In this document: in pieces, positions 24,620 to 35,500 of the stretch
How positions within the stretch are numbered: the stretch's first letter is position 1
Layout: every line of letters starts with the position of its first letter
Source of the DNA: an uncultured Actinomycetes bacterium
GTDB taxonomy: Bacteria; Actinomycetota; Acidimicrobiia; Acidimicrobiales; RAAP-2
Reading direction: 5' to 3'
Assembly (NCBI GenBank): GCA_903860915.1
Contig: CAIOSJ010000019.1
Location: forward strand, 1-39,334
DNA: 39,334 nt
The notes under the pieces: model-generated
Told to the model about the DNA's origin: nothing
Databases searched by the model: none
What the model saw: only the letters and a program-made list of their open reading frames with translations
Made by a program: the position numbers and the translations under genes

Positions 24620-25287
24620 AAATCGTCATCGCCGGAGCCGGCAGCGTCGGTATCGCCATCGCCCAGGACTTAGCCGAGCGTCACCACGACGTCACCCTCT
24701 TGGAGCAACGTTCCGAGACCGTCGAAAAAGCGCGCGTGCTCCTCCCCGACGTCAAGGTGCTCACCTGCGACGCCTGCGAAGTGAACTCACTACAGAATGT
24801 CGGGATGCGCGACGCCGACGTCGTCATCGCGGCCACCGGCGACGACGAGGACAACCTGGTCATCAGCTGGTTGAGCAAGCAGGAGTTCGCCGTCCCGCGC
24901 GTCATCGCTCGAGTGAACAACTCTCGTAACGAATGGCTCTTTGACAGCAGCTGGGGCGTGGACGTACACGTCTCGACGCCGGCTCTCATTACCTCGCTCG
25001 TTGACGAAATTGTCGAAGTGGGTTCCGTGGTGGACCTCATGGTCCTGGCCGGTGGAAAAATGAAACTGGTCGAGGTCACCCTGGCCGCCAACGCCCCCGC
25101 CGTCACCGAGGGTCGAAGCCTCGAAGACCTCCGCATGGTCGACGGCGCCCGCGTGGTGGCCATTGTCCGAGCCGACCAGCCCATGGTCCCGATTCCCTCC
25201 TTCCAGTTTCTCGAAGGAGACCACGTCGTTGTTATGGCCCGCCCCGACGCCATAGATTCACTGACTGGCGCCTTCATCGCTCCCTAA
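24616..25287 (+). CDS. TrkA-family potassium uptake regulator (second of a pair)
   Basis: 223 aa, with an N-terminal RCK domain (MKIVIAGAGSVGIAIAQDLA, GxGxxG at 7-12; Glu30 at the end of the second strand) and a C-terminal RCK_C domain (VEVTLAANAPAVTEGRSL ... FLEGDHVVVMARPD). The ATG at 24616 overlaps the preceding stop as ATGA; an alternative start four codons earlier has less support. It probably forms a hetero-oligomer with the upstream protein, as proposed for the CeoB/CeoC pair. Confidence 0.88.
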   Translation: MKIVIAGAGSVGIAIAQDLAERHHDVTLLEQRSETVEKARVLLPDVKVLTCDACEVNSLQNVGMRDADVVIAATGDDEDNLVISWLSKQEFAVPRVIARVNNSRNEWLFDSSWGVDVHVSTPALITSLVDEIVEVGSVVDLMVLAGGKMKLVEVTLAANAPAVTEGRSLEDLRMVDGARVVAIVRADQPMVPIPSFQFLEGDHVVVMARPDAIDSLTGAFIAP

Positions 25288-25292
25288 GCACG

Positions 25293-25298
25293 TAGCAT
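25293..25298 (+). promoter_or_regulatory. Candidate -10 element of the HAD-IB gene
   Basis: TAGCAT followed by exactly 6 nt (CGCAAC) and the GTG at 25305, 6 nt after the preceding stop codon. This suggests an own leaderless promoter in addition to read-through from the trkA pair. Confidence 0.35.
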
Positions 25299-25304
25299 CG
25301 CAAC

Positions 25305-26070
25305 GTGCGCGCCGCTTTTTTCGACCTCGACAAAACGGTAATCGCTAAGGCCTCCATCGTGGCCCTCGGTCCCGAACTCCACGCGCGTGGTTTTATCCAC
25401 CGTGGCACTCTGGCCCGTAGCGTCGCCCAGCAACTGATCTTTACCATGTTCGGGGCGAATCAGAACAAGATGGAAAAGATTCGCGACACCGTGGGCAAGA
25501 TCACCGTGGGCTGGGACCGCGATGAAGTTCGCCGCCTGGTGGTTGAGACCATCACGTCAGTCATCGAACCCCTCATTTACGCCGAAGCCCTCACCCTCAT
25601 TGACCAACACAAAGCGCAGGGTGACGAAGTCTGGATCGTGAGCTCGTCCCCCGAAGACGTCGTCGATCCCTTCGTGGATTTGCTCGGCCTCACCGGTGCC
25701 ATCGCCACGCGGCCCGAGATCGACGACCGCAATCGCTACACCGGCCACATCACCTTTTTTGCCCAGGGCGAGAACAAGGCTGTGGCTATTCGGGAGTTGG
25801 CCGAACGTCGTGACATTGACCTCGAAGAATCGAGCGCCTACTCCGACTCGGAAACTGACGAACCCATGCTGCGCGCGGTGGGTCACCCCTTCGCCGTCAA
25901 CCCCGACCGGGAACTCACGAAAATGGCGCACGAGAACGCTTGGCCAATCCTGGTCTTTAAGCACCCGGTGCGGGCTAGCGACCGCCGCCGATCCCACACT
26001 CCCTACCTCGTCGGCGTAGGGCTACTCAGCGCGGTGGCGGTGTTGACGAAACTACGTCGGGGAACTGGTC

Positions 26071-26081
<11 letters not shown>
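25305..26081 (+). CDS. HAD-superfamily subfamily IB phosphatase (SerB1-like), membrane-tail
   Basis: 258-aa phosphohydrolase with all HAD motifs: I, FFDLDKT (Asp7 nucleophile, Asp9); II, WIVSSSPEDVV; III, the Lys in GENKAVAIREL; IV, AYSDSETDEPML. The helical cap between motifs I and II is typical of subfamily IB (SerB-like, also lysophosphatidic or phospholipid head-group phosphatases). The C-terminus has one hydrophobic segment (PYLVGVGLLSAVAVLT) followed by Arg/Lys, suggesting tail anchoring to the membrane, which favours a lipid substrate over phosphoserine. Its 3' end overlaps the convergent sigma gene by 11 nt. Substrate unknown. Confidence 0.85.
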
Positions 26082-27024
<943 letters not shown>

Positions 27025-27219
27025 GAATTTCTCCCACCAGTCGGTTATCTATGTTAAGGGTTCACACGCTGCGACGATGCGCAGCGCCAGCCCCCCAGCG
27101 CAGATACGTCCTCTTTGACGTCACAGTAGTTATACGTACGACGTCAACCACCAGCATCTTCAGTCGTAGAAATACGCCTACGTCGACTAGTCGGTGGGGG
27201 AGTTTCGGTGGTCGTAAAC
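27025..27219 (-). promoter_or_regulatory. Upstream region of the sigma gene
   Basis: 195 nt without a gene, between the stop of the degenerate sigma paralogue and the sigma start. On the minus strand TAACAT, 26 nt before the GTG, is a plausible -10 hexamer (no clear -35). It also holds the paired GACGTC sites and the palindrome CGACTAGTCG (27184-27193). No terminator with a U-tract was seen. Confidence 0.4.
27115..27147. promoter_or_regulatory. Paired TTGACGTC/GACGTCAA operator-like inverted repeat
   Basis: Arms TTGACGTC (27115-27122) and GACGTCAA (27140-27147) are exact reverse complements with a 17-nt spacer; each arm contains the palindrome GACGTC and the centres are 23 bp apart, about two helical turns. 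This looks like a two-site operator upstream of the sigma gene. Confidence 0.4.
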
Positions 27220-28146
27220 TCACCATTCAATCTCGTCAGGCCCTCCCTCGCTGAGCCAGCCCTTGCGAATTAAGGGAGCCCATAGACGGTTAATTATGAA
27301 AGGGTAGTGACGACTCCAGTCGATCGGAGCTGATTCCCAGTTTTCCTTGAAATTGAGAATCAACAATATTTTTTTAGGTTCCATCAGACACTCAGCGTTC
27401 ATCTCCTGCAGCGTCGGTGGGCGGCCCAGTTGTAGTTCTAACTCTTGGGCGGCCCCCCTCACTCGTGCGAAAAGTTCCAAATTCTCTACCCGCCGTGAAC
27501 CCCGCAACTTGCACTCGTGATTAATAAAATTTCCAATTTCCTCTGCCGCCCCGCTGGAGAAATCCTCTTCTTTCCGATACTCAGATATTTCTTCAAACGA
27601 GATGAGACCACGATTTCCTTCTTCAATGAGATCCAGCAGCGGGACACTCGACCAGGAAGCCCGTTTCGCAATCTCCACCACCTCACGAAGGTGCGACTGA
27701 ACCAAGGACTCCTGCGCCTTCTCACCATGCAAAACCGCTCGCCGTAGCAGTCGCTTCATCGTGGGATGTAGACGTGCGATGGCCCCCGACTCCGCTGCCT
27801 CGAGAAGGGAGTGGGCGTCACGGCCCGTCTCGATGACCTGCATCAGAAAAATGTCCTGTTCCCTGGTGGGACGTGGGAACTGCTCAATGTGTTCGATGTA
27901 GGCGTCAGCCGGACTGGGTATCACGACTTCAAGCTCTGGCACCTCGAGCGCTTCAGTAAGGTCACTACCTTTGGCCTCGACTCCAGCCGCAGGAACTGAG
28001 GGCGAACCGGAAACTACTCCGATTTCCCACTCCGTCACGGGCGGAGGAGCTTGTGATTTCAGCTCAGCTCGACGTCGAAAAATCCTAGAGATGTAATTGA
28101 TTTTGACCTCCGTAGCCGCGGCCGCGCTGCTTTTTGCCACCACCAC
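27220..28146 (-). CDS. Degenerate sigma-70 paralogue without region 4
   Basis: 308 aa. Residues 79-266 align with the neighbouring sigma factor from region 1.2 to region 3: HPTMKRLLRRAVLHGEKAQE (127-146), VQSHLREVVEIAKR (149-162), VPLLDLIEEGNRGLI (168-182) and ELELQLGRPPTLQEM (235-249). The core-binding 2.1-2.2 segment is preserved, but the promoter-melting and -10-reading stretch KFSTYATWWIRQAI is replaced by DFSSGAAEEIGNFI (195-208), and region 4 is replaced by an unrelated 42-residue tail. The first 78 residues are a basic, then Pro/acid-rich, extension. It may compete for core RNA polymerase or act as an anti-sigma-like or scaffold protein. The DNA looks more AT-rich than its neighbours. 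No Shine-Dalgarno sequence is seen and the start (one of three tandem GTGs) is uncertain. Confidence 0.75.
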   Translation of the reverse strand: MVVAKSSAAAATEVKINYISRIFRRRAELKSQAPPPVTEWEIGVVSGSPSVPAAGVEAKGSDLTEALEVPELEVVIPSPADAYIEHIEQFPRPTREQDIFLMQVIETGRDAHSLLEAAESGAIARLHPTMKRLLRRAVLHGEKAQESLVQSHLREVVEIAKRASWSSVPLLDLIEEGNRGLISFEEISEYRKEEDFSSGAAEEIGNFINHECKLRGSRRVENLELFARVRGAAQELELQLGRPPTLQEMNAECLMEPKKILLILNFKENWESAPIDWSRHYPFIINRLWAPLIRKGWLSEGGPDEIEW

Positions 28147-28186
28147 GGGCGGAGCAGTGCAACATAGAGGACTGATTTCGAAGTAG

Positions 28187-28195
28187 TGACGTCAA
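28187..28195. promoter_or_regulatory. Third TGACGTCAA site, upstream of the sigma paralogue
   Basis: TGACGTCAA repeats the arm sequence found upstream of the sigma gene (palindromic core TGACGTCA, 28187-28194). It lies about 40 nt before the paralogue start, in the 68-nt gap after the phosphatase gene, so both sigma-type genes may share a regulator. Confidence 0.35.
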
Positions 28196-28214
28196 CGTGA
28201 AGTTCTCGTTTCTT

Positions 28215-28823
28215 CTAGGAGGCTTGGCGGATACGACGAATGATGGTCGAGATATCGATCTGGTTCAGTTCGAACCACTCATCAATCTCGGCGAGCTCAC
28301 GAGCAATCGTGGCGGCGTCCTTCGCCTTCGCCCGACCCACGCTGCGCACGGCGTCGCGGGCGTAAATCACCCCCGCAATAGGTCGAGCAGCACGAATCGC
28401 ATCGAGGGCCGCCACGACATCCCAACCCTGATCGAGCAGAAAAGCCAAGGCCATCGAGGGGCCACGGTTGACTCCCATGTGGCAGTGCACCATGACGTTG
28501 GCGCCCGGATGGGTCAAGGCCTCGTGGAGAGCGCTCAATCCGCGGTAGAACCAGACGGGGTCCTGGCTCGTGCCGTCGTCGTGCGTACCAAGGTAGTGGT
28601 AGCGAATCTCCGGGGCGTACCTGGCGACTAGTTCCTGATCGCTCCACTCACCACGTACGTCCACGATGTCGGTGACGCCGGCTGCAATCCACTCCTCTAA
28701 TTTCTCAATCGCTTCCGAACGCTCCATGGGGAGGTCGCCGGAAATGACGAGCCAGTCATTCACTCGGCACACTTCCCGGTGCCAAACAACTATTTCATCG
28801 GTGGTGAGAGCTGTTTTCTTCAT
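28215..28823 (-). CDS. Dual-specificity/tyrosine-type protein phosphatase, catalytically intact
   Basis: 202 aa. The Cys-phosphatase signature VMVHCHMGVNRGPSMA (111-125) is complete: His113, Cys114 nucleophile and Arg120, followed by Gly-Pro-Ser. An upstream acidic loop HDDGTS (81-86) can supply the general acid, and VTDIVDVRGEW (50-60) fits the core strand of the DSP fold. Substrates may be phosphotyrosine, phosphoserine/threonine or small phosphorylated molecules. It is first of three codirectional genes (phosphatase, sigma paralogue, sigma). Its ATG is 6 nt after a TACTCT hexamer, so the mRNA is probably leaderless. Confidence 0.85.
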   Translation of the reverse strand: MKKTALTTDEIVVWHREVCRVNDWLVISGDLPMERSEAIEKLEEWIAAGVTDIVDVRGEWSDQELVARYAPEIRYHYLGTHDDGTSQDPVWFYRGLSALHEALTHPGANVMVHCHMGVNRGPSMALAFLLDQGWDVVAALDAIRAARPIAGVIYARDAVRSVGRAKAKDAATIARELAEIDEWFELNQIDISTIIRRIRQAS

Positions 28824-28829
28824 ACCCGA

Positions 28830-28835
28830 AGAGTA
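28830..28835 (-). promoter_or_regulatory. Candidate -10 element of the phosphatase gene
   Basis: TACTCT (TANNNT) on the minus strand, then exactly 6 nt (TCGGGT) and the ATG at 28823. No Shine-Dalgarno sequence; leaderless start predicted. Confidence 0.4.
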
Positions 28836-28910
28836 CGAAGGGGGTGTGACATAGCCACGAGTTACGAATAGTTAATTAATGCGTAAAACATGTCTGTCAC
28901 TGCATACTGC

Positions 28911-28916
28911 TACCTT
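28911..28916 (+). promoter_or_regulatory. Candidate -10 element of the recCBD operon
   Basis: TACCTT (TANNNT) lies 7 nt before an in-frame GTG at 28924. It is the best promoter-like hexamer found upstream of recC; no clear -35 element. Confidence 0.35.
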
Positions 28917-28923
28917 TCCAAGC

Positions 28924-31900
28924 GTGCGACTTACAGCGATGAGAACCAAGGGACTTCGTGTCGTCGTGCGAGCAAGTTACGCAGAATTAGTAGCGGTCAT
29001 GGCCGAGGAACTCCGCGAAGTGAAGAGTGGTTCGTTGCGTGACTTGCTTGAGCCCGAGTGGGTGGTGACACCTTCACTCGGCACTAAGACATGGTTGATT
29101 CGCCAAATTTCTCAAAGCATCGGTGTCTCCGATAGTTCAACAACCACCCGCACTGATGGCATTGTCGCCAATTGGTGTCACGACTTCCCCGCTCGTATCG
29201 CCGGACGCGTCCTCGAAGCCCATCGCCAGACCAGTCAGGCGGGAGAGAACGACCGCTGGTCCCTACCGCGCCTCGCCCTTGAACTACATGAACTCGGCGA
29301 CACCGTCAGAAGCGAGAAGAAGCTCGCCGAGAATGATCCCCGGCGACTTCTCTGCGACGACACGCGCGAGCCAAGCTTCGAACGTTCGCGGCATTACGCC
29401 GAACTCTTTGATCACTATCACGTCTGGCGCCGGGACATGATTCAACTCTGGTCGCGCAATCAGCAGTCTGATCCGTTCAGCGGGGAGGAGGAGAGCCAAA
29501 AGAACCTGTGGCGAGCCCTCCGGGAGCGCACGAGTATGGGAGTCCCCGCCGCCGAGCGTTGGGACGAAGCTTGGCAGCGCGTGATGCCGGGTGCTTCCGC
29601 CGAAGAACTCGGCCTGCCCACCCTGCGACGACTTAGTGTCTTTGGTCTCACAACCTTTCCGGGTACCGCGTGGGAATCCGAAGGAGGGTGGACTTTTGAC
29701 TTCGTGGAATCACTCACACACCTAGCCACTCTCATGCCGGTTACGGTCTACGTGGTACGTGGTTTCCATGGCTCACCCTTGACTGGCATTACCAACCGCT
29801 ACGAGTTTAAGTCGGGCATCATGCGCCTCTGGGGTGGATTAGCGCTCGCTAACCACCAAGTGCTCGACGCCCTGATAGGCAGAGCGACTATCACTATCGA
29901 TGGTGATCTACCCGATCTCGAAAGCCACATTCCTACGTCCCCGAGGAATTTCCTCGAAGCCATGCAGCAGGTACTGCGTAGTGACCGCGACGTCCGTGTG
30001 GCTCCAGCTACGGCCTCGCCCGATGAAGAACCCAATCTGTATCGCGACCAACTCGCAGCCATGGACGGCTCTGTCGTCGAGCATTGGTGCCACGGTCACT
30101 TCCGTCAAGCGGAAGTCCTGCGTGACGCCATTCGCCACGACCTCAACGACCACGCCGGTGACTGGACAGAAAGTGATCTTCTCGTGGTCTGCCCCGATCT
30201 CGATACCTTCGCCCCCATGATTAGAGCGGCTTTTGGACCCGCCCGTGGTGCGGCTTTTGACCCGTCGGGAGTCACCCCCGACGACGAGGAACCCGCTGTG
30301 GCGTATCGCATAATTAACCCGAGCTCGGCTGGCGAGGGGATATACCTCCAGAGCTTGCGTCACTTGCTCTCCTTGGTAGGTGGTCGGCTCGAGCGTTCGG
30401 CTGTCTTGGCCTTCCTCAGCGAGCCGGCCGTTGGTTACCGCTGGCGCTTTTCTACCGATGACCTCGAGCAGTTCAGCGAGTGGACGCGTTCCGCTGCCGT
30501 GAGGTGGGGTTTTGATGACGCTCACCGCCGCTACTTCGGGGTCACCATCGCCGATGAGGTGCAGACCTGGCGAAAAGGTTTGGACCGATTGATTCTTGGT
30601 ACCATGATGGCGAACAGAGACTTGCGACCCTCAAAGGATTTACTTGGTGTCGAAATTGCCGGTGCTCGTCTCGACCTATTTCACAAATTCGTTACGGTCG
30701 TCGAGGGCATTGGTCAAGCCGTTAGCGACGTCAGAACTGCACGCACTCTCCCGCAATGGATGAATTGGATCGACAACCTCAGTGCGCTCTACATTCGCCC
30801 CGACCCCAAGGACGATAGTGAGTTCGAAGCGGTGCGACGCGCTCTCAACCCTCTGCTCGAGGCGGGCAAGGGATCCCAGGTTCCACTGAGTTATCTCGAC
30901 TTCGTCGTAATTCTCGATGACGCGCTCACTTTGACCGGTAGCTCCGGAGGGCTTCTCTCTGGTGGCGTCACCATCACCACCCCCGACACCCTTCGCTGGA
31001 TTCCCTACAAGGCTATTTACGTCCTAGGCATGGATGACGATGCCTTCCTCCGCCCGAGCTGGAGTCTCGATGATCTGAGGCGACCCCGCATTGGCGACAA
31101 GTCAAAGCCCCTTTCGGGTGCTCGGCCGGGTGAATTTTTACCCAGCGACGACGGCCGGAGTCGCCTGGTAGAGATTTTCCTATCCGCTCAGGAGAAGATC
31201 ACAATCCTGCGGACCTATCGAGACCTCACAACCAACGCGGCCTATGAGCCGGGTATTGCGTACGCGGAATATCGCGACCAGATTGAGTTGCTTGCGCCTT
31301 CGGCTCCCGACGGCTCACCGATTGGGCCCGTAATCGTCCAGCACCCCCGGCACGGATTTAGTGGTGAAAACTTCCTCAGCCATTCAACGATGGGAGACGC
31401 AGCGAGTCACCACCCGTGGTCTTTCAGCAATAGTGACTTCTCTTTGTCGGCGAACCGCTACGACCAGAGCTTGCTGATGAGTTCCGGGACGCTACCCAAA
31501 GGCGGCGAAGTGAAGAACGCTTGGGAACTAGTGAGGGGACAAATAACTCTCGATGACTTGGCGAATTTTATCTCTGACCCCATGGCCGAGTACGCCCGCA
31601 GAGTTCTCGGTATTACTTTGAATGATTGGAAAAACGACGACTCGGACGAACTCAGCGTCGACCTCGAAAAGTACCAGCATCGCCGGGTCGTCAATCAGTT
31701 GGCCCGCCACGTCGCCTCGTCTGACACCACCATCGAGAAAGTGATGCGGTTAATGGGCGTTAACGGCGATCTCATCCCGTTCGACCTAGCCCGAGGCAGG
31801 CATATCGATTTAGCGGCGGCCGCTCTCGCCGAGCACATAGAGGGGCGGGTCGCCGAAAGTAAAATTATTCACGAGCACATCCGCGAGGACTTCGCCACCT

Positions 31901-32583
31901 TATTCCAGGACGTCGCACCGGCCCGTGACATCGGCCTGTCTTGGAAGAATTTTCCTGAATACGAATCGATCACGCTGCTCGGTAGTTTCGATGCGTTCGC
32001 TAGTGGCCAGGACCTACTCATTCTCGAGCCACTGTCCGGTGAGGAATCGATGAGCAAGTCAGCCAAGTTTCGTATTCGCCAATTGGCCGCCGCCGCAACT
32101 GGTAGATGGGGCAGCGTGTCTCTCGACCTCATTGCACACCGAAAGGATCCTGTAAAGTCTGGCCCTGATTTCAATAAATTCTTTACGACCAAAAACTGGC
32201 CAAGCCCACCCGACAGAGAAAGCGCATGCGCCACACTGAGCGCGCTGGTGTTGTTGTATTTAGAAAACCTCCGTCAGCCCATCGTCTACGAGAGTAGTGA
32301 GAAGGAGTTCCCAACGGACGAAGCCCTTGGCCACATTATTTCCACCGATGCCTGGCGAAGGGAGGACGAATACTCCACCAAAAAATATCTCGCACGTTCG
32401 ACTTGGAAGTTCGTCTTGGGTGACTGCACGCTACCCGAGCTCTACGAGCGAGATGGCTACGAGCAATTTGGCGTGCGCTTCGTCGGTCAGCACATCTCGG
32501 CTCTCATCTCACCTTCTACGACACCCGTTGACGACGTAGAAGGTGAGATGGCAGAAGGCGAGGATGGTGGGGCTAATGACTGA
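28924..32583 (+). CDS. recC: Exodeoxyribonuclease V subunit gamma (RecC)
   Basis: 1219-aa non-catalytic subunit of the RecBCD helicase-nuclease, which recognises Chi and scaffolds the complex. The N-terminal helicase-like fold is marked by LRVVVRASYAELVAVMAEEL and WVVTPSLGTKTWLIRQI (the S-x-G-x-x-x-W pattern of RecC), and the second helicase-like part by VRTARTLPQWMNWID, LSGGVTITTPDTLRWIPYKA and VLGMDDDAFLRP. The C-terminal nuclease-like domain is inactive in this family. The GTG at 28924 is chosen for its leaderless -10 hexamer; ATG 28939 or ATG 28879 are alternatives. It overlaps recB by 8 nt. Sequence similarity to model RecC is low, so identification leans partly on the recB-recD context. 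Confidence 0.85.
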   Translation: MRLTAMRTKGLRVVVRASYAELVAVMAEELREVKSGSLRDLLEPEWVVTPSLGTKTWLIRQISQSIGVSDSSTTTRTDGIVANWCHDFPARIAGRVLEAHRQTSQAGENDRWSLPRLALELHELGDTVRSEKKLAENDPRRLLCDDTREPSFERSRHYAELFDHYHVWRRDMIQLWSRNQQSDPFSGEEESQKNLWRALRERTSMGVPAAERWDEAWQRVMPGASAEELGLPTLRRLSVFGLTTFPGTAWESEGGWTFDFVESLTHLATLMPVTVYVVRGFHGSPLTGITNRYEFKSGIMRLWGGLALANHQVLDALIGRATITIDGDLPDLESHIPTSPRNFLEAMQQVLRSDRDVRVAPATASPDEEPNLYRDQLAAMDGSVVEHWCHGHFRQAEVLRDAIRHDLNDHAGDWTESDLLVVCPDLDTFAPMIRAAFGPARGAAFDPSGVTPDDEEPAVAYRIINPSSAGEGIYLQSLRHLLSLVGGRLERSAVLAFLSEPAVGYRWRFSTDDLEQFSEWTRSAAVRWGFDDAHRRYFGVTIADEVQTWRKGLDRLILGTMMANRDLRPSKDLLGVEIAGARLDLFHKFVTVVEGIGQAVSDVRTARTLPQWMNWIDNLSALYIRPDPKDDSEFEAVRRALNPLLEAGKGSQVPLSYLDFVVILDDALTLTGSSGGLLSGGVTITTPDTLRWIPYKAIYVLGMDDDAFLRPSWSLDDLRRPRIGDKSKPLSGARPGEFLPSDDGRSRLVEIFLSAQEKITILRTYRDLTTNAAYEPGIAYAEYRDQIELLAPSAPDGSPIGPVIVQHPRHGFSGENFLSHSTMGDAASHHPWSFSNSDFSLSANRYDQSLLMSSGTLPKGGEVKNAWELVRGQITLDDLANFISDPMAEYARRVLGITLNDWKNDDSDELSVDLEKYQHRRVVNQLARHVASSDTTIEKVMRLMGVNGDLIPFDLARGRHIDLAAAALAEHIEGRVAESKIIHEHIREDFATLFQDVAPARDIGLSWKNFPEYESITLLGSFDAFASGQDLLILEPLSGEESMSKSAKFRIRQLAAAATGRWGSVSLDLIAHRKDPVKSGPDFNKFFTTKNWPSPPDRESACATLSALVLLYLENLRQPIVYESSEKEFPTDEALGHIISTDAWRREDEYSTKKYLARSTWKFVLGDCTLPELYERDGYEQFGVRFVGQHISALISPSTTPVDDVEGEMAEGEDGGAND

Positions 32584-35500
32584 ACCACAGACTCCTGAGA
32601 AATACACCTACGTCATCGGCGATCCGCCTAAAGGGCTCTACGCTATTGAGGCCAGCGCCGGCACCGGCAAAACGTACACCGTGGAACACATGGTGGTCGA
32701 CTACATCGAAAAGGGAATTGCAGCTCCCCACCAATTAGTAGTCGTCACTTTCACCAAGATGGCAACCTCAGAACTTTCGAGTCGTATTCGAGCCACGATG
32801 GCGCGAGCACTCGCGCGGACTAAGGAGTACGAAGGTCTCCTAATTACGCTTGATGGTAAAGATCATTTAACCCAAGCGCTCGCTGATTTTCACGAAATTC
32901 GCATCTCGACTATCCACGGTTTCGCCCAGAGGAGTTTGGCACTGCTCGGTGACCCGGTGCGGCGTGTATCTCCCGAAGTCTCAGGGGACGCCTTCCGAGC
33001 CAGCGTTCGATCCGACGTCGTGCGCTCACTCGAACCATCCGACCTTGAGCGCGTAGCAAAAATTTCTAAATTCGCTACTTGGATTGATGATGGCCTTCGC
33101 GCTCTGAGCGCCAACCCTGACGCCAAAGTAAAATCCTCCGGAACTAAAAGTTCGCGCAAAGACACAAAAGAGCCCGAGTACCGCGTCATCGAGCAGGTAG
33201 TTGACAGTGCCCGGAAAGTACTGATACGACGAAAGAAGATCCTCGGACAAGTCGGCTACGACGACCTCATGATTCGCTTACGTGAACGCCTGAGTGATCC
33301 AGGTATTCGCGACACTTTCGCCGACAACATCAAAGTCGTGATCATTGACGAGTTCCAAGACACTGACGCCCTACAGTGGGACGTCTTTCGCAGTCTCTAC
33401 GAATCAAAGAAGGTGGAAGCTCTCGTCGTCGTCGGTGATCCCAAACAGGCGATATACACCTTTCGTGGTGGCGACATAGCAATTTACCGTGAGGCGTTGG
33501 ACTACATAAAGCACAACCGTGGCACCCTGGCACACTTGGTAGAGAATCGACGTTCGACCGCAGACTTCATCGCCGCTGAACGCTGCCTTTTCGAAAAGTA
33601 CACGACCGGCGTGGGTTTTGGTTTCGACGTGGGCGAAGTGACATCACCCCCCGAAGGTTTAGTCTCTAATCCCGTCCACTTCGAAGACATCGAAGCTACC
33701 GGCCCAAATAGGGATGTAGTTTTCACACCAGCCTGGGCGGTGCGCGGACTCAAGAAAGAGAACGCTGAGGCGGTGCGGACGGGCGCCGCCAACGATCTTG
33801 TTCGCTACGTCCAGCACCTTCTTCTCGACGAGGCGTGTTTGATTCCTGGTGTCGGGAAGAAGTACTCTCGCGTAACGTCCGGCGATATTTGTGTCCTAGT
33901 GGAATCGAATTCCTACGGACTCGAGATACTCTCGGCTCTACGTGGCGCCAGTATCCCCGCATCGATAGTTGGTGGAGCCAACATCTTCGCCTCGGACGCG
34001 GCAGAACAATGGGGCTTCCTCCTCCAAGCGGTGGCGGCTCCTAATGCCAACCAAAGTGCCGTTCGCTTCGCCCTGTCATGGTTTGGTGGCAAGCAGCAGA
34101 GTGAAGTGGCCACGGCGGTTCGAGACGACGATGCGGCGTGGTTCCATAGGCAGCAGCAGCAACTCGCCGAGTGGTTGCAAATCTTTAGAACACGACCTCG
34201 TGAGGAATTCATAGAGTCAGTTCTGGCTGACTCCGACGTTCTAGAACGCGTGGCACAACGTATCGACGGCGACCGCAATATCACCGATATTCTGCACGTG
34301 GCTGAGATCCTACGACTGCGGGTTAACGACGGAGTGCAACAGCTCTACGAATTCATAGATCGAGCGTCATCGACGAGCGAGGGTGATGATTCTGGCAACA
34401 CGGACCAGGTTGGTAAAGAATGGTCACGACGGGTCGACCGCGACGACCAGGCTGTGCGCATCATGACCATCCACCAGTCCAAGGGGTTGGAATTTCCTAT
34501 TGTGCTCGCCCCCTTCGTGGGCCGTAGCTTCAACCCGAAAGGACGAGCGAGTGCTTATCGTCTGGAGACTCGTGAGGGTGGCGAGACGGTTCTTGACCTC
34601 ACCGTAATGAGCTCGGATATTGGCGGCGATATTAAAAAAGAACTAATTCAGTCGGAAAAACGTCGACGCCTCTACGTGGCACTTACTCGCGCCAAGTTTC
34701 ATAACGCCCTTTGGCTCTGGGACGAAAAAATAAATGGCAAGGGTGAGAAGGACCTTAAGTCCGCGCCGGTGATCATGACGAGGTCAGAAGCAGAAGAACT
34801 GATCTTGCGCAACGACCAGCCACAGCAACTCGAGTATCAAACGGCCGACGTAGAAGCTCCCGGCCTGAGAGAACTGCCTTCGACTAAGTCTCGCCCCGAG
34901 CTTCGGTCACGTGTAGTAGCTACTTTGCAAACCCCAGGACGGTCCTGGTCATTCACCAGCCTGAGTAAGAATTTTCTCACCTCCCAGGTGGACGTAGTAA
35001 TCAGTGATGAACTGGAACCCGCCACCTCCGATGGTGACCTCGAAGGAGAGGTAACTGACGGCGTCGCAGAAGGAGACGGAGAACTGATTGCCGACTTCGA
35101 GTCGTCAGCCCGAGTTGGTCGCGTCATGCACAAGGCCCTCCAGTACGTTGATTTTTCCGCATCGGATTTTCGTAGCGCAGTGCGCGACCAACTGATCGAA
35201 GCAGCGCAGGCCGAGGGAATCTCAGCTGACCCGACCTCCTCTCGTCGTAGTTTTGATCACGACGAGGCAGCCAAAATGTTGGAGAGGGCCGCTCGTACCA
35301 ATATTGGAGCAATCGCCGATGGTCAAAATCTCCTTTCCCTCGGACAATCCTTCATGCTCCCCGAGATGGGATTTGACTTCACCCTGCCGGGAACGACTCG
35401 AAGTACTTCAGAACTTCGAAGCATTCTCCAAGAAGAGTTGACACCCGACCCAGCCTTTGCGTTGTGGGTCTCGGGATTAACCGACAAGGATGTCACCTTG

